From assembly GCA_044865965.1 (NCBI GenBank), contig JBIOTP010000351.1:1-35811 (forward strand): DNA of 35,811 nucleotides. Reading direction: 5' to 3'. The stretch's first letter is position 1, and every line of letters starts with the position of its first letter. Under the pieces are notes generated by a model. That model worked only from the letters and a program-made list of their open reading frames with translations. It made no database searches and was not told the DNA's origin. Below, in pieces: positions 24,297 to 31,235 of this stretch. Source of the DNA: Solirubrobacter sp044865965 (GTDB lineage: Bacteria; Actinomycetota; Thermoleophilia; Solirubrobacterales; Solirubrobacteraceae). The position numbers and the translations under genes were made by a program.

Positions 24297-24313
24297 CTGG
24301 TCAGATTGACCAG
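24297..24313. promoter_or_regulatory. 17-bp perfect dyad between PAL and CoA-ligase genes, candidate GntR/FadR operator
   Basis: CTGGTCA-GAT-TGACCAG is a perfect inverted repeat with TGGT/ACCA arms like FadR-subfamily operators, though with a longer spacer than the textbook forms. It lies in the divergent promoter region. The GntR regulator at 26853 in the same operon is the likely ligand. Binding is inferred. Confidence 0.5.
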
Positions 24314-24395
24314 CTGGCGCCAACGCACGGTCGAGCAGCTCCGGCCCGCGATAGGCTCGCAACAGGTCTAGTGGCCCCGCCCGCAAGCACGCACA

Positions 24396-24427
24396 CCGCC
24401 AGGCGGCCGCTGATCACCGCCTGGCGG
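24396..24427 (+). other. Strong hairpin in the leader of the aromatic operon
   Basis: CCGCCAGGCGG (24396-24406), ten-base loop, CCGCCTGGCGG (24417-24427): an 11-bp perfect stem whose arms are each nearly self-palindromic. It lies 113 bases upstream of the ligase start, with no U-tract after it. A second small dyad, AATCCC-GGA-GGGATT, follows at 24445-24459. Possible roles are attenuator, mRNA-stability element or protein site. Confidence 0.5.
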
Positions 24428-24539
24428 CGTCCTCGACCACTTGAAATCCCGGAGGGATTCCTGCGGGTCTGCGTCCTTGCCAGCGACCCCCTGGACGGCG
24501 CACGTACTCACGCGCGGAACCACTGGAGGAGGAGATGAG

Positions 24540-26363
24540 ATGACGAAGGCGCAGCCCGCGCTGGCGCCGCCCCGGATCGCGAGCCGGCCGTCGGCGGATG
24601 GGGGCGTGATCCTGAGCTCGGAGATGCCGCTCGAGCGCTACGAGGACAGCCTCGGGCTGCTCCTACGGAGGTGGGCGTCGGAGGAGCCCGACCGCACGTT
24701 CCTCGCCGAGCGCGAGGTCCCGGACGGCGGCTGGCGCACGCTCTCCTACGGCGAGGCGAGCCGCGGCGCCGACGCGATCGCCCAGGCGCTGCTGAACCGC
24801 GGGCTGAGCGCCGAGCGCCCGCTGCTGATCCTGTCGGCCAACTCGATCGACCACGCGCTGCTGACCCTCGGCGGGCTGATCGCCGGGGTGACCGTCGTCC
24901 CCGTCTCGCCGGCCTACTCGCTGATGAGCAAGGATTACGGCAAGGTCAAGCACATCGCCCGGCTGGTGCGCCCGGGGCTCGTGTACGCCGCCGGTGGCGA
25001 GGCGTTCGGCGACGTGCTGAGCGCGGTCGACTTCGGCGGCGCCGAGATCGTGCTGTCGGCCGGCGACGGCGCGACGCTGCTCGGCGAGCTGCTGGAGGCC
25101 GAGCCGACCGGCGCGGTCGAGGACGCGCTCCGCGCGGTCGGGCCCGACACCGTGGCGAAGGTGCTGTTCACCTCCGGCTCGACCGACATGCCCAAGGGCG
25201 TGCTCAGCACCCACCGGATGCTGTGCTCCAACCAGCAGAGCCTCGCCCAGATCTGGCCGTTCACCGAGGTCACGCCGCCGGTGCTGGTCGACTGGCTGCC
25301 GTGGCACCACACGTTCGGCGGCAGCCACAACTTCAACCTCGTGCTCAAGCGCGGCGGCACCATGTACATCGACGCCGGGCGCCCGGCGCCGCCGCTGATC
25401 GGCGCGACGGTCCGCAACCTCACGGAGATCCCGTCGACGATCTACTTCAACGTGCCCGCCGGCTACGCGCAGCTGCTGCCGCACCTGGAGTCCAACGCGG
25501 ACCTGCGCGCGACGTTCTTCGAGCGGCTCGAGCTGATCTTCTACGCCGCGGCCGCGCTGCCGCAGGACCTCTGGCGCCGCCTGGAGGCGGTCGCGGCGCA
25601 GGAGCGCGGCGCGCCGGTGATGATGACCTCCTCGTGGGGGACCACGGAGACCTCGCCGCTCGCCACCGCCGCGCACTTCCCGATCGACCGCGCGGGCGTG
25701 ATCGGGGTGCCGGTGCCGGGCGTGGAGATCAAGCTCGCGCCGGTCGGCGACAAGCTCGAGATGCGCGTCAAGGGCCCGAACGTCACGCCCGGCTACCTCG
25801 GCCGGCCCGACCTCACGGAGGCGGCGTTCGACGCCGATGGCTTCTATCGCACCGGCGACGCGGGCCGCCTGGAGGACCCGGACGACCCGGCGAAGGGGCT
25901 CGTGTTCGACGGGCGCGTGGTCGAGGACTTCAAGCTCATGACCGGGACGTTCGTGTCGGTCGGCGGCCTGCGCGTGGCGGCGCTGGCGGCCGCCTCGCCG
26001 GCGCTGATGGACGCCGTCGTGTGCGGGCACGACCGCGGGTACGTCGGCCTGCTCGCGTGGCCGAGCCCGGGCCCCGCGCGCGAGCTGGCCGGCGATCCCG
26101 AGGCCGACCCCGCGGCGCTGACCCGCTCGCCGCGGCTGGCCGAGTTCATCCGCGAGAAGATCGCCGCCCACAATCGCGAGAACCCGGCGTCATCGACGCG
26201 GATCGAGCGCGTGCTGCTGATGGCCGAGCCGCCCTCGCTGGACGCCAACGAGATCACCGACAAGGGCTACGTCAACCAGCGCGCCACGCTCGAGCGCCGC
26301 GCGGACCTCGTGGCGGCGCTGTTCGCCGACCCGCCCGGGCCGGAGGTGATCGTCTGTCCGTGA
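24540..26363 (+). CDS. AMP-forming CoA ligase of the feruloyl/cinnamoyl-CoA synthetase type
   Basis: GGAGGAGG (24525-24532) lies eight bases before the ATG at 24540; a nearer ATG at 24535 closes at once. The 607-residue protein has the adenylate-forming motifs VLFTSGSTDMPKGV (P-loop), SSWGTTETSP and FYRTGDAGRLED. RMLCSNQQSLAQ, VDWLPWHHTFGGSHNFNLVL and VPVPGVEIKLAPVGDKLEMR are characteristic of feruloyl-CoA synthetases rather than general fatty-acyl ligases. It would activate a cinnamate-type acid to its CoA thioester with ATP. With an ammonia-lyase gene facing it, cinnamate is the likely substrate. It is the first gene of an eight- or nine-gene operon. Confidence 0.85.
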   Translation: MTKAQPALAPPRIASRPSADGGVILSSEMPLERYEDSLGLLLRRWASEEPDRTFLAEREVPDGGWRTLSYGEASRGADAIAQALLNRGLSAERPLLILSANSIDHALLTLGGLIAGVTVVPVSPAYSLMSKDYGKVKHIARLVRPGLVYAAGGEAFGDVLSAVDFGGAEIVLSAGDGATLLGELLEAEPTGAVEDALRAVGPDTVAKVLFTSGSTDMPKGVLSTHRMLCSNQQSLAQIWPFTEVTPPVLVDWLPWHHTFGGSHNFNLVLKRGGTMYIDAGRPAPPLIGATVRNLTEIPSTIYFNVPAGYAQLLPHLESNADLRATFFERLELIFYAAAALPQDLWRRLEAVAAQERGAPVMMTSSWGTTETSPLATAAHFPIDRAGVIGVPVPGVEIKLAPVGDKLEMRVKGPNVTPGYLGRPDLTEAAFDADGFYRTGDAGRLEDPDDPAKGLVFDGRVVEDFKLMTGTFVSVGGLRVAALAAASPALMDAVVCGHDRGYVGLLAWPSPGPARELAGDPEADPAALTRSPRLAEFIREKIAAHNRENPASSTRIERVLLMAEPPSLDANEITDKGYVNQRATLERRADLVAALFADPPGPEVIVCP

Positions 26364-26800
26364 GCGGCCGCCCCGTCGGCATGCCCGACGTGGCGGGCGG
26401 CGAGTACGCGGTTGCCGAGCCCGACTCCCTGGACGGCGTGCTCGGCTTCCGCATCCTGGAGATCAGCGAGGAGCACGCCGTCGGCTGCTTCGCGCTCCAG
26501 GACCGCGTGCGGCAGCGCTTCGGCCTCGTGCACGGCGGCGCCTACGCGGCGCTCGCCGAGATGCTGTGCACCGAGGCCACCGTGCTCGGCGTCTACAAGG
26601 GCGGCAACGCCGCGATGGGCATCTCCAACGACACGAGCTTCCTGCGCGGCGCGCGCGGGGAGCGGATCCAGGCCCGCGCGCGGCGGCGCCACCGCGGCCG
26701 CACGACGTGGGTGTGGGAGGTCGACCACACCGACGACGAGGGGCGCCTGTGCGCGATCTCGCGGGTCACGATCGCGGTGCGGCCGCGCGGCGGCTTGTAG
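26360..26800 (+). CDS. Hotdog-fold acyl-CoA thioesterase (PaaI/4HBT type)
   Basis: The GTG at 26360 overlaps the ligase TGA. The 146-residue protein shows the single hotdog fold with active-site segment RFGLVHGGAYAALAEMLCTE, in which VHGG and the following Glu form the catalytic site of the Arthrobacter-type/PaaI thioesterases. GNAAMGISNDTSFLRGARGE and TTWVWEVDHTDDEGRLCAIS complete the central sheet. It would hydrolyse an aryl- or arylalkanoyl-CoA, such as benzoylacetyl-CoA or a stalled intermediate. Coupling to the ligase gene suggests CoA recycling or product release in the same pathway. Confidence 0.85.
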   Translation: MSGRPVGMPDVAGGEYAVAEPDSLDGVLGFRILEISEEHAVGCFALQDRVRQRFGLVHGGAYAALAEMLCTEATVLGVYKGGNAAMGISNDTSFLRGARGERIQARARRRHRGRTTWVWEVDHTDDEGRLCAISRVTIAVRPRGGL

Positions 26801-26825
26801 CGATCGGCGCGAGCCGATAGTGTCG

Positions 26826-26839
26826 GTCTGACGTCAGAC
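26826..26839. promoter_or_regulatory. 14-bp perfect palindrome upstream of the GntR gene
   Basis: GTCTGACGTCAGAC lies between the thioesterase stop (26800) and the GntR start (26853). GntR regulators commonly repress themselves through such a palindrome, so this is a candidate operator. Its sequence differs from the CTGGTCA dyad in the upstream divergent region, though both share GTC/GAC arms. Confidence 0.5.
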
Positions 26840-26852
26840 AACAGCGGGAGGG

Positions 26853-27560
26853 TTGTCCGAGCGGTTCAGGCCGGTGCGCGCCGGGCGCAGCTTCGAGCTG
26901 GTGCGCGACGCGCTGCGCGGCGCGATCGAGTCCGGGCGGCTGCGTCCGGGCGACCAGCTGCCGAACGAGCCGGCGCTCGCGCAGCAGTTCGGCGTCGCGC
27001 GCTCGGTCCTGCGCGAGGCGCTGAAGGCGCTCGAGCTGTCGGGCGACCTCGAGGTGCGCCGCGGCTACGGCGGCGGCACGTTCGTCGCCGAGCCGCGGAC
27101 CGTAGAGGAGCACGCCCCGATCGGCGGGAGCGCGCTCACGCCGGCCCAGCTCTTCGACGTGCGGATCGCGATCGAGCCGGCGTGCGCGCGCCTGGCGGCC
27201 GCCGCCGCCAGCCCGCGGGCGCGCGCCCTGCGCGAGGCGGTCAACGACATGGAGGTGCTCGACGCGCGGCCCGCGCACGTGCTGGCCGCCGACGCCGACT
27301 TCCATGTCGCGGTCGCCGACGCATCCGGCAACCCGGTGTTCGCGGCGACGCTCGCGGCGCTGCGCGCGGCGCACTACCGCGCGCTCAACAAGGCCGCGCA
27401 GTCGCCGGCGTGGCGCGAGCGCGCGCGCGAGGACCACGAGCGCATCGCGTTCGAGATCGCCCGCCACAACGCCGCGCTCGCCGAGCGCCTCATGCTCGCC
27501 CACGTGCTCGCCGAGCGCGACGCCCGCGAGGCGGCCGTGGCCGGCCGGAGCGCGCCGTGA
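26853..27560 (+). CDS. GntR-family regulator, FadR (FCD) subfamily
   Basis: The 235-residue protein has a GntR winged helix (SFELVRDALRGAIESGRLRP, GDQLPNEPALAQQFGVARSV, LREALKALELSGDLEVRRGY). The FCD effector domain has metal-ligand candidates in DADFHVAVADASGNP, REDHERIAFEI and AERLMLAHVL. FCD regulators usually sense small carboxylic acids or acyl-CoAs. The TTG at 26853 sits very close behind GGGAGGG; the in-frame GTG at 26874 is an alternative start. It lies inside the aromatic operon with a palindrome just upstream, so it likely controls this operon and perhaps the divergent ammonia-lyase. Its stop overlaps the next GTG. Confidence 0.88.
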   Translation: MSERFRPVRAGRSFELVRDALRGAIESGRLRPGDQLPNEPALAQQFGVARSVLREALKALELSGDLEVRRGYGGGTFVAEPRTVEEHAPIGGSALTPAQLFDVRIAIEPACARLAAAAASPRARALREAVNDMEVLDARPAHVLAADADFHVAVADASGNPVFAATLAALRAAHYRALNKAAQSPAWRERAREDHERIAFEIARHNAALAERLMLAHVLAERDAREAAVAGRSAP

Positions 27561-28900
27561 CCGATTGTTGGCGGCCGGAGGTGGAGCTGCTCCCGTGGGA
27601 GCGGGTGCCCGAGATGCAGCTCCCGCGCCTGCGCGCGCAGCTCGCCTACGTGGCCGGGCGCTCGGAGCTCTACGCGCGCGCGTTCGCGGCCGCCGGGTTC
27701 GACCCCGCGCGGCTGCGCACGGTGGCCGACCTCCGGCACGCGCCGTTCACCGCCAAGGACGAGCTGCGCGAGAGCCAGGCCCGCCGGCCGCCGCTCGGCC
27801 TGCACCAGGCGGCGCCGCTGCGCGACGTGATCTGCATCCACTCCTCGAGCGGGACGACCGGCCGGCCGAGCTATGTCGGCGTCACGCGCGCCGACGCCGC
27901 CGGCTGGACGGAGGCGATCAGCCGCGTCTACTGGTGCGAGGGCGTGCGCCCGGACGACGTCTTCATCCACGGCTTCGGCCTCGGCTTCTTCGTCGGCGGC
28001 CTGCCGCTCAAGGACGCCGTCGAGAACATCGGCGCGACGTTCGTCCCGATCGGCACGGGCGCCTCGGACCGCATCGTGACGAGCATCCAAAACCTCGGCG
28101 GGACGGTGCTGACGTGCACGCCGTCCTACGCGCAGTACCTGGCCGAGTACGTCCGCGACAGCTTCGACATGGATCCCGCCGACCTCGGGCTGCGGCGGGT
28201 GATGCTCGGCGCCGAGCCGGGCGGCGGCATCCCCGCCGTGCGCGAGCGGATCGCCGCCGACTTCGGCGCGCTGGTCACCGAGGGGCTCGGCAACGCCGAC
28301 CTGATCCCCGTCTACACGGCCGCCTGCGACGCGGCCGACGGCACGCACCTCGTCACGACAGACCTGCTGGCGCTCGAGCTGATCGACCCCGAGACGCTGG
28401 AGCCGGTGGCGTGGGAGGACGGCGCCGAGGGCGAGCTGGTGGCGACGCACCTGGCGCGCGAGTCCGTGCCGCTGGTGCGCTTCCGCACCCGCGATCGGGT
28501 CGTCGTGCATGCGTCGCCGTGCCCGTGCGGGCGGCCGGGACCGCGGATCACCTGCGTCGGGCGCACCGACGACATGCTGATCGTCGCCGGCGTGAACGTG
28601 TGGCCGTCGGCGATCAGCGACCTGGTGTGCGGCCTGCGCCCGCTCACCACCGGCGCCTTCCAGGTCGTGCTGCCGGAGCCGGGGCCCAAGGTCGCGCCGC
28701 CGCTCCGCCTGCAGGTCGAGTACGGCGACGAGGCGACCGACCTGCCGGCGCTCAAGGCGTGCATCGAGGCGCTGATCCGCACCAAGCTCATCGTCCGGAC
28801 CGACGTCGAGCTCGTCCCCCCGTCGACGCTGGAGCGCTGGGAGATGAAGGCGAAGCTCATCCGGAACGTCACTGAGTCGCGCACAGGAGGACGCGCATGA
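27557..28900 (+). CDS. Phenylacetate-CoA ligase-like (PaaK-family) aryl-CoA ligase
   Basis: The GTG at 27557 overlaps the GntR stop. The 447-residue protein has the PaaK hallmarks: VPEMQLPRLRAQLAYVAGRS N-terminal helix, CIHSSSGTTGRPSYVGVTRA nucleotide loop, TCTPSYAQYLAEYVR, MLGAEPGG, VPLVRFRTRDRVVV, and CPCGRPGPRITCVGRTDDML. The last segment leads into the C-terminal domain. These enzymes convert an aryl acid, ATP and CoA to aryl-acyl-CoA. It directly precedes and overlaps the carboxylase genes. In Aromatoleum, acetophenone carboxylase is paired with a benzoylacetate-CoA ligase, so a beta-keto aryl acid is a reasonable substrate guess; phenylacetate remains possible. No other paa genes are visible. 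Confidence 0.87.
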   Translation: MTDCWRPEVELLPWERVPEMQLPRLRAQLAYVAGRSELYARAFAAAGFDPARLRTVADLRHAPFTAKDELRESQARRPPLGLHQAAPLRDVICIHSSSGTTGRPSYVGVTRADAAGWTEAISRVYWCEGVRPDDVFIHGFGLGFFVGGLPLKDAVENIGATFVPIGTGASDRIVTSIQNLGGTVLTCTPSYAQYLAEYVRDSFDMDPADLGLRRVMLGAEPGGGIPAVRERIAADFGALVTEGLGNADLIPVYTAACDAADGTHLVTTDLLALELIDPETLEPVAWEDGAEGELVATHLARESVPLVRFRTRDRVVVHASPCPCGRPGPRITCVGRTDDMLIVAGVNVWPSAISDLVCGLRPLTTGAFQVVLPEPGPKVAPPLRLQVEYGDEATDLPALKACIEALIRTKLIVRTDVELVPPSTLERWEMKAKLIRNVTESRTGGRA

Positions 28901-30846
28901 CGAGCCCATCCGGCTACACGGTCGACATCGACATCGGCGGCACGCTCACCGACGGCCTGTTCGGCGACGGCCGCCGCGTGCACGCGGTCAAGGTCGACAC
29001 CACACCGCACGACTTCACGCGCTGCTTCTTCGACTGCCTGCGCGAGGGCGCGGCGCGGATGGGCCACCCCGACCTGCGCGACTTCCTCGCGCGCGTGGCG
29101 GTCCTGCGGTGGTCGGCCACGATCGCCACCAACGTGCTCGCGGAGGGCAAGGGCCCGCGCATCGGGCTGCTGGTCGGCGCCGGCGAGTCGCGCCGCCTGT
29201 ACGGCGAGGGCGACAGTCCGGCGGTGGGCACCGTGATCGCTCCTTCGAACATCGTGGAGGTCGCCGACGACGCCGGCGACGACGAGCTGCTCGCCGACAT
29301 CCGCGCGCTGCTCGAGCAGGGCGTGCGGCGGGTGTGCGTGAGCCTGCGCGGCGCGTTCGCGGACGGCGCGCGCGAGCGGCACGTCAAGCGCCTGGTCAAC
29401 GAGTCCTTCCCCGACCACTACCTCGGCGCGGTGCCGGTGCTGCTCGGCAGCGAGGTGTGCCGGCACCCCGACGACCAGACGCGCACGCACATGGCGCTGA
29501 TCAACGCCTACGTCCACACGCCGCTCGCCGTCGCGCTGTTCAAGGCCGAGGACGAGCTGCTGGCCGAGCACGGCTACCGGCGCCCGGTGTACATCGCCCA
29601 CACCAACGGCGGCGTCGCCCGCGTGGCCAAGACCAAGGGCATCGACACGACCGAGTCGAGCCCCTACTACGGGCTCGCCGCATGCGCGTACTTCGCCCGC
29701 CGGTACGGGCTCGAGCGCGTGCTGGCGCTCGACGTCGGCGGCACCACGGCGAAGGCCGGCGTGGTCGTGGACGGCGAGCTCGCGACCGCCGGCGAGGGCG
29801 CCATGTTCGGCATCCCGCTCAAGACGCCGTGGCCGGTCCTGCGCTCGGTGGCGCTCGGCGGCGGCAGCGTCGCGCGCGTCGAGGGCGGCGAGGTGGCGCT
29901 CGGCCCCGAGAGCATGGGCGCCTTCCCCGGGCCCGCGTGCTACGACCTCGGCTCCGAGCGCGCGACGCTGACCGACGCCTTCCTGGCGCTCGGCATGCTC
30001 GACCCCGACGGCTTCCTCGGCGGCCGCCGGCGGCTGAGCGTCGAGCGCGCGCAGGCGGCGATCCGCCGCGACGTCGCCGAGCCGCTCGGCGTCGACGTGG
30101 CCGAGGCCGCCCGCCGGACCGCCGACCGCGCCGTCGCGGTGGTGGCCACCACCGCGGAGGAGACGCTGCGGCAGGCGGGCGCCGGCGCCGAGGGCTTCAC
30201 GCTGTTCTCGTACGGCGGCAACGGCGGCAACCTCGCCACCGGGGTCGCCGATCGGCTGGGGCTGGAGCGCGCCCTGGTCTTCCAGCTCGGTCCGGTGCTG
30301 AGCGCGTTCGGCTCCTCGGTCGCGGACGTCTGCCACGTGCTCGAGGAGTGGCCCTACGCGTCGCTGGACGACGGCGCGCGCGACACCGTCGCGCCGCTCG
30401 TGGAGCGGATGCGCGCCACGGTCGTGCGCGACCTCGAGGGCGAGGGCTTCAGCGCCCGCGACACGCGGCTGGAGGCCGAGTTGACGTTCGCGGGGCAGGG
30501 CGGCTCGCGCGTCGTGACCGTGGAGCCGGACGCCGCCGCGGTGGCGGACGCGCTGGAGCACGCGCCCGGCGTCTCGCTGCTGGAGCGCGTCGCCGTGCGC
30601 GGCGTCGCGTCGGTGCCGCGCTTCGACCCCGCGACCGTCGCCGGCGACGGCGGCGAGCCCGAGCCGGTGGGCGGCCGCGTCGTCGCCGGCGAGCAGGCCC
30701 GCCTGTACCGCTGGAGCGACCTGCGGCCCGGCACGGCGATCGCCGGCCCGGCGATGCTCGAGTCCGAGACCAACACGTGCACGATCCCCGCCGGCTGGCG
30801 GCTGCGTGCCGACGAGTTCACGAACGGCGTGCTGGAGCGCTCATGA
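28897..30846 (+). CDS. apcA: Acetophenone-carboxylase-like subunit, HyuA/hydantoinase A fold (ApcA position)
   Basis: This 649-residue (about 70 kDa) protein has the actin-like ATP-binding motifs of the hydantoinase A/oxoprolinase family: VDIDIGGTLTDG at the N terminus, LALDVGGTTAKAG mid-protein and SVALGGGSVARVEGG. HTNGGVARV and YGGNGGNLATGVADRLGLER are also conserved. Length and first place in the run match the 70-kDa subunit encoded by apcA of acetophenone carboxylase, which carboxylates acetophenone to benzoylacetate with ATP. The ATG overlaps the upstream ligase stop. An N-methylhydantoinase or acetone carboxylase is a possible alternative, but the four-gene order fits Apc better. The substrate is not proven. 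Confidence 0.8.
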   Translation: MTSPSGYTVDIDIGGTLTDGLFGDGRRVHAVKVDTTPHDFTRCFFDCLREGAARMGHPDLRDFLARVAVLRWSATIATNVLAEGKGPRIGLLVGAGESRRLYGEGDSPAVGTVIAPSNIVEVADDAGDDELLADIRALLEQGVRRVCVSLRGAFADGARERHVKRLVNESFPDHYLGAVPVLLGSEVCRHPDDQTRTHMALINAYVHTPLAVALFKAEDELLAEHGYRRPVYIAHTNGGVARVAKTKGIDTTESSPYYGLAACAYFARRYGLERVLALDVGGTTAKAGVVVDGELATAGEGAMFGIPLKTPWPVLRSVALGGGSVARVEGGEVALGPESMGAFPGPACYDLGSERATLTDAFLALGMLDPDGFLGGRRRLSVERAQAAIRRDVAEPLGVDVAEAARRTADRAVAVVATTAEETLRQAGAGAEGFTLFSYGGNGGNLATGVADRLGLERALVFQLGPVLSAFGSSVADVCHVLEEWPYASLDDGARDTVAPLVERMRATVVRDLEGEGFSARDTRLEAELTFAGQGGSRVVTVEPDAAAVADALEHAPGVSLLERVAVRGVASVPRFDPATVAGDGGEPEPVGGRVVAGEQARLYRWSDLRPGTAIAGPAMLESETNTCTIPAGWRLRADEFTNGVLERS

Positions 30847-31235
30847 CACGGATCAGGGTCACCGAGTACATCGATCTCGAGGTGGAGGCCGAGCGCTGGC
30901 GCTGCCGCGTCTGCGACCGCGAGCTCGGCTCCGCGCGCGAGAGCTACCGGCGCTTCACGCGCCTGCACCAGCGCGACCCGCGCGAGGTGCACCGGCCGGT
31001 GATCGAGGGCGAGTACACGTTCGCCCCCGACCCGCGCTGGGTGCGGATCGTCGAGTTCTACTGCCCGGGCTGCTGGACGCAGGTCGACACCGAGTACCTG
31101 CCGCCCGGCCACCCGATCACGCACGACGTCGAGATCGACCTCGACCGGCTCAAGGAGCGCCTGGCGGCCGGCGAGCTGCGCGTCGAGGACGACCGCGTCG
31201 TGGCGGCGGACGCCGCGCGGAGCGTGGCGTCATGA
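30843..31235 (+). CDS. apcB: Small zinc-binding carboxylase subunit, acetone-carboxylase gamma-like (ApcB position)
   Basis: The 130-residue (about 15 kDa) protein starts TRIRVTEYIDLEVEAERWRC. It has two CxxC pairs, CRVC and CPGC, separated by about 50 residues including LHQRDPREVHRPVIEGEYTF. This is the pattern of the acetone carboxylase gamma family, which supplies a Zn site in acetone and acetophenone carboxylases. Its place between two HyuA-like genes and its 15-kDa size match apcB exactly. This subunit is the best evidence that the operon encodes a ketone carboxylase and not a plain hydantoinase, which has no such subunit. ATGA overlaps link it to both neighbours. Confidence 0.82.
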   Translation: MTRIRVTEYIDLEVEAERWRCRVCDRELGSARESYRRFTRLHQRDPREVHRPVIEGEYTFAPDPRWVRIVEFYCPGCWTQVDTEYLPPGHPITHDVEIDLDRLKERLAAGELRVEDDRVVAADAARSVAS

